From: Capniomyces stellatus
Lineage: Eukaryota > Kickxellomycota > Harpellomycetes > Harpellales > Legeriomycetaceae
DNA: 64,000 nt
Assembly: GCA_001661515.1 (NCBI GenBank)
Contig: LUVW01000002.1
Coordinates: 937,850 to 1,001,849 of the forward strand
Direction of reading: 5' to 3'
Positions within the stretch are counted from its first letter, which is position 1. Every line of letters starts with the position of its first letter. A program made the translations under genes and the position numbers. Shown here piece by piece: positions 56,766-64,000 of this stretch. Below the pieces are notes generated by a model. It searched no databases. It was given only the letters and a program-made list of their open reading frames with translations, and was not told where the DNA came from.

Positions 56766-59078
56766 AAAAAAAACAAACAAAACGAATGTGATAGCTTTTA
56801 AATATTGCATTTACATAGTAGCATGTATTGATATCTTTTTATTGAGTAAACGGAAATGACCTTTAAATATATGTGGATAACACACATTTCGTAAAATAGT
56901 GCACCTAAGCCCAAAATGTACCAAACGAGATCGTATCCTCAAGATGTTGCGGTTTGCTAAATGCAGAGTTGTATCTATTGATAGGACCAATCTTAGAAAA
57001 AAGGCTGCACCTTCCTTAAATAGTTTTTTTTTACATGAGAAGTTTCGTGATTTCATAATTCAAATGAATCTGGATATTGCTGCTTTTACTAAAAAAAGAG
57101 TTGATTTTTTTTTAAAGTTGTGATGTTTTGAGCCAATCAAGCTTGCATTAATGGTCTGATACCATAAACATGTTATGTTTGTTTGGGGGCTTATAGTCAA
57201 TAACACTAGTTTTCAGAGTTGTAAATATATCTTGTGTGTTGGACAGGGGTGATATGCTTTAAGCTTGGATTTTGCCTAGATGGTATCAACAGGGTCGTCA
57301 AACAAACACCCCCCTATCTTGATGAGATGATATGATTGAAAAGTCGATAGTACAGTACTATAGTTTCTGAAATGAGACGCTTGTACAGAGAGCTTTGTTC
57401 AAGAGCCACTATGCTAATGGTTGAATTTATAACATTCCAACTTGGTTGTAAATTGTGCGATTCAATTGAATTTGTAATAATCATTATGTAAATAGAACCA
57501 ATTTACATGGGATTTTGTTAAAACAAAGCCATTAGAATAACCAATGTATTTTCTGTTATTGAGCTAAATGAGTTATACAATTGAATAATAAACAATTCAT
57601 AATTGAAAATGAAAATAGTCATTGATTTTTGACCCAATAATGACAAATTTTAATAATTTTGCGCTTTTATTATACATCTTTGTTCTTGAACACCAAACTG
57701 GGGAATGACATCGTTTATCAAATCCAACTTACATTGTGAAATTCATAGGAGACAATAGCTAGCTTTAAATCCAACTTGTAAGCAAAAAACCTGTAACCTA
57801 AAAACAAATGCCAAAACCAAAAGAGGTAAACACAGACGCAGAGACAAGAGTATAGAAAAGAGTAGAGACCGTGGTAGAGACTGAGACTGCAATTACACAA
57901 CCATTGGTTAAGCCATATATACTGGTAATAGCAATTTTGAGACTTGAAGGTAGAAATCTTACAGTTGAAGGATCGTGTTAAAAGGTAACATGGGTACACA
58001 AGCTTTAGTAAGCAAACTTAAAACTGAACACAAATTATTAAGTTGGTTCTAAAAAACCGAGTACAATTATAATTCAAGCGAAATAAACTGGACTTTTTAT
58101 AGACAGATTTTTTTTTTAAAGGCAAATAGATAGAGGAAATCGATGAGCATTTAATAAGATATTTAAGGCAAAAGTGTAAAGTGAAAAAAAGCGAGCAAAT
58201 TAGAGAGTTGGAAATTCAGGCAAATGATTAACGATTTTCATTATTCAAGCCTGGAGAAATCAAATGTAACGTTTTTTTTTTGTGCTTAATTTTATTTAAT
58301 GAGATTTTCTTTCAAACTGAAAGCATTAGTAATTGAATAAAAGCAAAGTAACTAACTAAAGTGTTAATTGTTAAAGAATTAGTAAGGCGGATTTTAATGC
58401 AAGTTTTTATAGACAATAGGTTGGTGATAAAATTGGTAATCCAATCTTCAATCTTCAATCTAAGGAATCGATCTTTAGAGTCTTCTATTGATATATTCGG
58501 CACCACTAAGCAGAAAAAGCAGAGATAAGGCGGTAGGCTTGTTTTGGTAATTTGCACGGACAATTTCAATTTTGTAGTTTTAGTTTTGCAGACGTTAAGA
58601 GAATACCATCAGCCAAGTACCGTCCATACAAGCACAGGTTCATAATTGTGTGTAGATAGTGTGGGTCAGGCATATTTAAAATAATAAAAGTTAGCGGACT
58701 AATTGCTATTAAGGCATAAAGTAAAAAAATTATTTATGCACTGGGCAAATTGAGCAAAAAATAACGGCAGGCAGAAAAGTACGGATAGTAGACATAATTC
58801 CACAAATGTTTATTATATGAGAGGGACACATACAATAAGCATATTTCAGCAAGAATAAAGCGACAAAGAACTGGAAAAAACAAAGGAATTGAGAAAGATA
58901 TAGGCAAATTGCTGGTAGCAGCGATTTCAGGTAATCTAGTCGGCGTGCAGATTTTATATTATTTTAGCTCTTCCCCCCCCCCTCCCCCCCCTAAAGAAAG
59001 AAAGATAGTGAATAAAGACAAGAACAGTTGTTGCCAAAAGAAAGCGGGAAAAGGAAGAAAGAGATAAAGCGGGCAAAA

Positions 59079-62000
59079 ATGGGTGGCAAAAAGAATAAAG
59101 GTACGGGAGCGATGGGGTCCTTGAGTAGACTAGGATCGCTAAGCAAAAGCGAAAGGAAAAATGCCAAAAAGCTAGAAAAGGAGGCAGAGAAGGCTAAAGC
59201 AATGTTAGCAAGCCTTGAGGCATCAAAGAAAGCAAGCACAGAGATACCAGAGAGTAGGAAGTCTGAGGCTTCGCATGTAAATATTGAAAAATCGTTGATG
59301 TATAAAATACCTTTTGGGAGGTTGTTTACATCGGGTCTGGGCAAGCAGAGCTCGCTTAGTAGAAAGCTGGCAAAGGGCGAGAGCATAAAGTCCAAAAAGG
59401 CAAGTGATAAAAACGCACAAGATCCCCAAAAGTTTGGGAAGGCAAGTGAGGATTTTCAGGGAATAAGCGTTTCAATGTTTAAAAGGGAGCACGAGTTGAA
59501 GAAGACTAGAGAGGGGTGGGATTTTATGACAGATATAAAGCAGAGAAGCGTAGATTTTTTGAATATATCGCGGAATGAGCCTGATAGCAAAACGGTTGCA
59601 CTGGATAACCACATGGAGGGAATGATAAGGAAGAGCTCGACCAAATTGGGGGCTGAGCTGTCTTATGCAGACGAGAAGAACAGCCACCAGCTTACTAGGG
59701 AGGCTTTGGAGGCAGAGAGCATAGCGGTTAGGCTAGAAAACCAAATCAAGAGACAGAGCCATAGGAACAGCGTTATTAACAGGCTGGGAAATAAATTTGA
59801 GGCGGGCAGCCATGCAAATAAATATACAAACAACCCTTTTTCTAAAGAGAGCAGCAAGAGGGGGAGAAAGGCGAAGAAGGAATATAGTTTTATTGAGGTG
59901 GTTAAAGAGTATAACGATAATTGCGGTCTGAGGGATGAGACGGAGAGCGAGGAGGTTGAAAGTGCAATGGTGAATGTAGAAGAGGCAGTGGGTAGTTACA
60001 AAGTAAACGAAAAAAGGATTACAAGGAGCGCGAGTTTGACCGGATTAGATATTATACTGGCTAACGAGATAGAGAATAAGCAGCTAAATACATACACTTT
60101 GGTAGCACCAGTCGAGTCAAGGGTAAGTGGAGGGATTAGCGAAGCAGAAGAAGCTAGAGGACGCAGGGAGGATGAGGAAGAAGACGAGCAAAGCACAGTG
60201 AGCCTTTACTTGAATAGGAATGAGTATATAGAAGACGCGGTGGAGAAAAGCAAGGAGGATAAGAAGAGGGAAAGGGTGATTTACAAGAGCTGTAGCACAG
60301 GGAATTTAGAGCACAGGTTGTGGGAGTTGGGGTACAATGGAAAAGAGCTGAATTCGGGGTGGGCGATAAAGAGGCACTTGCAAATGAGGAAGTGTGATTT
60401 TAAGTCAATAAACGAGCTTCTAAGGCAGAGTAAGAAAGAGGCTGAACAGGAGCTAATACCAAGGCCGAGAGTGGGCAATGGGGCAGTGATTAGCCCGGGG
60501 GGAACAAGTAGAAGGGACAGACAAATCCACCGTTCGTTTACGCTGCAGGAAGTTTTGAACAATGAGGATAAGGGGAAGCCGAGTTTCTTTATGATGATGA
60601 ATAGCAAAGGGACAGGGAAGGCGGTGGAGAACCTACTGGAAGTGGAGGAAAACAGTTTGATTGAGACAAGTCCTTTAGAATCAGAAGGCAGCACAAAGGC
60701 GCATTCGGGTACACTTGGAGGGTTTGAGGAAGGGGTGGTGTACTTTGGGGCAAAGGAGGTGAAGGGGCAGGGAGGTAAGAAGGGGGATATCGATAATGAG
60801 AAACGCAGTAGCAATATGGACAGGAAGAGTGAAGAAGGTAATAGGAAGGACAGAGTTGAGGTTGAGGGGAAGGTGAGAGATGAAGAGAAAGTGTACAAAG
60901 AGGGGTTGGTGACGGGGGTTAAGCCTGAAGAAAGCGTTGGGGTTGGACAGCATCAAGTAGACACGCAATTGTTTAAAGCGGCAGGGGTAGAGGCAGCAAG
61001 TGCAGCGAACGCAAGGGAGAGGGAGAGAGAGAGGGAGAGAGAGGTGGAGGTGGAGATGGAGATGGAAAGAGAGAGAGAGAGAGAGAGAGAGGAAGGGGAT
61101 AGAATAAAAATGGAAGAAAAGGCAGCGTTGTTGAGTAGCAAAAAGTCGCCAGCAGCGATGCGGATGCATGCAGCAAGAGAGCTGGTGGCAACGGAAAAGA
61201 GTTTTTCAGACAATTTGTTTGTGATTAAGAAGGTGTGGATGGAGCCGGTGTTTGCGTCTGCGAATACAGCAAAGCCGATAATACCGTACCAGATGGCGCG
61301 GGTGATATTTTACGGAATCAACGAGCTGCACGCACACGCAAAGAGATTCTATGGGGAGCTGGACAGGGCAGTTTCAGCGTGCGAGATGTCGCTGCACAAC
61401 AAGGACGAGCTAGCAGACCGGCTGAGTATCGGGATACTGTTCAGGGGGCCTGGGCGATGCTGGCAGGACTTTGTGTCGTATGTGGAGAATTACGGGTCGG
61501 CAGTGCAGCACCTGAGGCGGCTGGAGGAGTACAAGCCGTACACAAAGTACCACGAGGAGTGCATGTCGCAAAAGAGGACTAGCAGGCAGTCTCTGAAAGA
61601 CCTGCTGATGCTGCCGATCCAGAGAGTGATGAGGTACACGCTACTACTGAAAAACATTCTGCGCCATACGCCAGCAACGCACATAGACCACATCGAGCAG
61701 TGCCGGGCAGTCAAGGCAGCAACCTCGCTGGCGTCGGTGGTGAACGAGGTTAGGCGGCGGCAAGAAGATGCCCAGAGCGCGTCACAGGTGTTCCGCACAA
61801 TCGAAAACTGTCCATCGATTCCGTCAAACGTGTCGAGGCGGCTGGTGTGCGAGCATTACGTGCAGGAGCTGATATCAAGGCTGCAGACAAGACTGATTCT
61901 GTTCAACGACGTTCTGGTTGTTGCCCGCGCAACCCCAAACTCAAAGGTGTCGAGTTCAGGGCAGATGGACGGTAAAGGAAGTTGGGTGTTTTATAGCTAT

Positions 62001-63746
62001 GCACCGCTTGACCAGGCCGAGATCCAGAACGCAGGCGAGTCGGCCGACACGCTGGTCACAGTATTGGCGCTCAATCGGTACAAGCCACCAAGAAGCGATC
62101 GGAGGCGGTCAATGTCTACAACCAACCTGCTAGACTCTATGAACAACCAGCAGGTGCCAAAATCACTTGCAATGAGCCCAACAACACCAAATTCGGCTCT
62201 GACTCAGGTATCCAACTCCTTTGAAAAGCCCAGAGAAACGCCCTTCAGTTCCCAGGAAACATTCACCGCGCAACACCACCCAACCATCCGCGCACTGTCC
62301 ATCAAAAAGTCGTTTAGTAATAACAACAGCAACAATTCCTTTGGCTCAAGCTTCATGACCAACTCTCCAGCCTTGCCAATGTCCAAGGTCTCCAGAATGT
62401 TTTCAGGAAACTCGGCTCAAACAAACGACCCAAATGCCGCCATCTCAATGCCACTGGTTCTGCCTCCACCGCTAAGAACCCACGTGATAGTTTTGCAGCA
62501 TCCAAGCTCAAGTTCCAGACGCTTTTTTGTCAACTCTCTCAAAGAAGCGCAGAAACAGTCCAAGCAAGCAGAACCCACCCTGCCCACCTTTGCATCAAAC
62601 TTTGATTTCGTCGAACCAAATAGCACCAATTCTTACCAAAACCAGTTCAATCAGTTTGGAGGCTCTGGAAACAGCTCTGGGTTCAACTCTGGGTTCAATT
62701 CTGGGTTCAACTCTGACTATGATGATGAGGATGAGGATGGCGACGATGATGACGATGATGACGAGTACGATCAGAACAGTAGAGTCCATGTTAGGGACAG
62801 TGGAAGTGGCGTTAGTAATGTTCACGTCCGAGACCGCAGCGATAGCGACCACATCATTACTGGAAGTAGAAGTGAAGAGGGCAGTACGAGTAGCCAAAGG
62901 TCTGGCGCTCATACAAGCGTACAAAGTGAAAACACTGGGTCTCTTTCTGGCTATAACGAAGCCCACAACGATGCAAACTCCGACTCGCTCAACAGCTCTG
63001 GGTCACAGATGAACCTCGAGAAGTACAGCTTGGCATCAACCCCAATAATATTACAGCAAGCAAGTCCATCCACCAACATCAACAACTACACCAATACCAA
63101 CGTTAACGCGAACGATCACAAAGCCCAAGGTACCTCTTACCTCATTGACGATAAAAACTCTGTTGGAGGCTACAATTCTGCCAAAAGTGGCAGCCATATA
63201 AACCACCACCTTTTACATCGCGTTGCCAACTATTCTAGCAGCGGTGCCAGGTCGCGTAGTCGCTCGAGTAGCCATGGCAAAGCCCAGACGAAATCAAGAG
63301 ATAACAACACCAACCCAACCGAATCCCAACCAAAACCCAACCATGCTCCCACCCAGTCCCCAACTTCAAATCCAAACCCAAACCCAACTACCACAAAACC
63401 CGCGTCACCAGCCGTTAAGCCTTCCAACTCCAATACCAAAACCAACGCAAAGTTAAGTTTGGATATGGATTTTCATGACTTGTACGATCATAACACCTCC
63501 TATATACCAAGATCATCGAGCCCAAGTGTAAAGAATAACAACAACAACAATAGCAGCAGCAACAACAGCAACAGCTCTTTGTATACAGGCTCTCCTATAA
63601 TCAACAAGTTTGGCGCTAATCATATCAATACCTCTGCAGATTATTCAAACAGGAGCCCGCTTAGAACCAAACCTACTGGGTCACCTATTTTTCAACATGA
63701 AAAGTCCGCCCCACTTCCTTTTAGCACCTACCCTTCAAAACGTTAA
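59079..63746 (+). CDS. Second RhoGEF (DH-PH), 1555 residues, intronless
   Basis: Predicted exchange factor for Rho-family GTPases, distinct from the one at 27-31 kb. The frame opens at a TTG at 59028, but the first ATG is 59079 (MGGKKNKG). Gly2 might be myristoylated, though position 6 is not Ser/Thr. The first roughly 690 residues are basic, E/K/G/R-rich and probably disordered, ending in a charged Arg-Glu repeat encoded at about 61014-61100. The DH domain (about 697-895) has AARELVATEKSFSDNLFVIK, FRGPGRCWQDFVSYV and LLMLPIQRVMRYTLLLKNIL. The PH region (about 920-1145) has RLILFNDVLVVA and is split by a long Ser/Asn insert before TRFFVN-like SSRRFFVNSLKEA. The tail is N/S/P/T-rich with SGFN repeats, a poly-Asp run and poly-Asn. 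A single huge exon contrasts with the seven exons of the other RhoGEF. Confidence 0.88.
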   Translation: MGGKKNKGTGAMGSLSRLGSLSKSERKNAKKLEKEAEKAKAMLASLEASKKASTEIPESRKSEASHVNIEKSLMYKIPFGRLFTSGLGKQSSLSRKLAKGESIKSKKASDKNAQDPQKFGKASEDFQGISVSMFKREHELKKTREGWDFMTDIKQRSVDFLNISRNEPDSKTVALDNHMEGMIRKSSTKLGAELSYADEKNSHQLTREALEAESIAVRLENQIKRQSHRNSVINRLGNKFEAGSHANKYTNNPFSKESSKRGRKAKKEYSFIEVVKEYNDNCGLRDETESEEVESAMVNVEEAVGSYKVNEKRITRSASLTGLDIILANEIENKQLNTYTLVAPVESRVSGGISEAEEARGRREDEEEDEQSTVSLYLNRNEYIEDAVEKSKEDKKRERVIYKSCSTGNLEHRLWELGYNGKELNSGWAIKRHLQMRKCDFKSINELLRQSKKEAEQELIPRPRVGNGAVISPGGTSRRDRQIHRSFTLQEVLNNEDKGKPSFFMMMNSKGTGKAVENLLEVEENSLIETSPLESEGSTKAHSGTLGGFEEGVVYFGAKEVKGQGGKKGDIDNEKRSSNMDRKSEEGNRKDRVEVEGKVRDEEKVYKEGLVTGVKPEESVGVGQHQVDTQLFKAAGVEAASAANAREREREREREVEVEMEMEREREREREEGDRIKMEEKAALLSSKKSPAAMRMHAARELVATEKSFSDNLFVIKKVWMEPVFASANTAKPIIPYQMARVIFYGINELHAHAKRFYGELDRAVSACEMSLHNKDELADRLSIGILFRGPGRCWQDFVSYVENYGSAVQHLRRLEEYKPYTKYHEECMSQKRTSRQSLKDLLMLPIQRVMRYTLLLKNILRHTPATHIDHIEQCRAVKAATSLASVVNEVRRRQEDAQSASQVFRTIENCPSIPSNVSRRLVCEHYVQELISRLQTRLILFNDVLVVARATPNSKVSSSGQMDGKGSWVFYSYAPLDQAEIQNAGESADTLVTVLALNRYKPPRSDRRRSMSTTNLLDSMNNQQVPKSLAMSPTTPNSALTQVSNSFEKPRETPFSSQETFTAQHHPTIRALSIKKSFSNNNSNNSFGSSFMTNSPALPMSKVSRMFSGNSAQTNDPNAAISMPLVLPPPLRTHVIVLQHPSSSSRRFFVNSLKEAQKQSKQAEPTLPTFASNFDFVEPNSTNSYQNQFNQFGGSGNSSGFNSGFNSGFNSDYDDEDEDGDDDDDDDEYDQNSRVHVRDSGSGVSNVHVRDRSDSDHIITGSRSEEGSTSSQRSGAHTSVQSENTGSLSGYNEAHNDANSDSLNSSGSQMNLEKYSLASTPIILQQASPSTNINNYTNTNVNANDHKAQGTSYLIDDKNSVGGYNSAKSGSHINHHLLHRVANYSSSGARSRSRSSSHGKAQTKSRDNNTNPTESQPKPNHAPTQSPTSNPNPNPTTTKPASPAVKPSNSNTKTNAKLSLDMDFHDLYDHNTSYIPRSSSPSVKNNNNNNSSSNNSNSSLYTGSPIINKFGANHINTSADYSNRSPLRTKPTGSPIFQHEKSAPLPFSTYPSKR

Positions 63747-64000
63747 TATCCGATCTCCATCTATTTAGATCGTTGCGTTTTAAGTTGCCAAGTTTATTTG
63801 TCTTGTGGAGATATGTTCGGTTTGGTTTGGTATGTTGGCTTCAATGTATTTATTATTTGTATCCAAACTCTCTCTCTCCCTCTCCCCCCCCTCCTTTTTT
63901 TTATTATCATTATTATACTATACCCTACTTTGCATTATATTAGATACACATACTTGAACTTCTTATCTTTATTGTTATTTTCCTTACATGTTATAGCCAA
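63747..64000. other. 3' flank of the second RhoGEF
   Basis: 254 bp, T-rich with a CT-rich tract at 63870-63900. No gene. Contains the likely 3' UTR. Confidence 0.6.

Larger units (their letters stand above)
54834..59078. other. Large spacer between PKA and the second RhoGEF
   Basis: About 4.2 kb, AT-rich. It contains the second dispersed-repeat copy (55841-56121), an A-rich AAAAAATC tandem (about 56690-56760) and a long C run (about 58974-58992) close to the RhoGEF start. A 74-codon ATG-less plus ORF at 56899-57123 (basic, containing KMLRFAKCRVV) and hydrophobic minus ORFs at 57718-57999 and 58312-58569 show no recognised family. Confidence 0.45.

Noticed and set aside
60281..60898. Minus-strand ORFs of 162-205 codons opposite the second RhoGEF
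   Set aside because: Ser/Leu/Phe/Pro-rich complements of E/K/G-rich coding sequence; no motif.
1..64000. CRISPR array, prophage, operon-type regulation or toxin genes
   Set aside because: Genes have spliceosomal introns and eukaryotic families. The tandem repeats found (78 bp and 40 bp units) have no spacer structure. No toxin or viral gene was recognised.

Overview
This is a 64 kb piece of an AT-rich eukaryotic nuclear genome, most likely fungal. It carries standard eukaryotic housekeeping genes (cohesin SCC3, SAGA-type Ubp8/USP22, exosome Rrp42, proteasome Rpt2, ribosomal uS8, Cox17, PKA, transketolase, APRT), GT-AG introns, and a tRNA-Gly. The Opi3-type phospholipid methyltransferase and the cluster of signalling genes fit a fungus. 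An FHIP-family gene, a peroxisomal HSDL2-like gene, modest introns (21 modelled, about 93-227 nt) and very AT-rich spacers make an early-diverging (non-Dikarya) fungus my best guess, but I cannot fix the lineage.

Layout. 0-8 kb: APRT and a long SCC3/STAG cohesin gene, both minus. 8-15 kb: a gene-poor stretch with three weak small ORFs, a 3 x 78 bp minisatellite and one copy of a 61 bp dispersed repeat. 15-20 kb: a four-exon FHIP gene (minus). 21-32 kb: transketolase (plus, one intron), a seven-exon DH-PH RhoGEF (plus), a dispersed repeat and uS8 (minus). 34-39 kb: Ubp8/USP22 deubiquitinase with a very long tail (minus). 40-50 kb: a compact, mostly convergent cluster of Rrp42 (+), HSDL2-like SDR (-), phospholipid methyltransferase (+), Cox17 (-), Rpt2 (+) and a small ankyrin protein (-), then tRNA-Gly(GCC) (-). 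52-55 kb: PKA catalytic subunit (+) behind a leader of about 1.2 kb that is almost free of ATG. 55-59 kb: spacer with the second dispersed-repeat copy. 59-64 kb: a second, intronless 1555-residue RhoGEF (+).

The genes do not form a pathway cluster. Shared themes are signalling to the cytoskeleton (two RhoGEFs, PKA, FHIP), chromatin and proteasome function, and basic metabolism. 14 of 15 confident protein genes end in TAA; only PKA uses TGA. The most unusual signal is compositional. In the long genes on both strands the coding strand is G-rich at the 5' end and C-rich at the 3' end, and the proteins shift with it from E/G/K/R-rich N-termini to N/P/S/T/Q-rich C-termini. I found no CRISPR array, no intact transposon and no viral gene.
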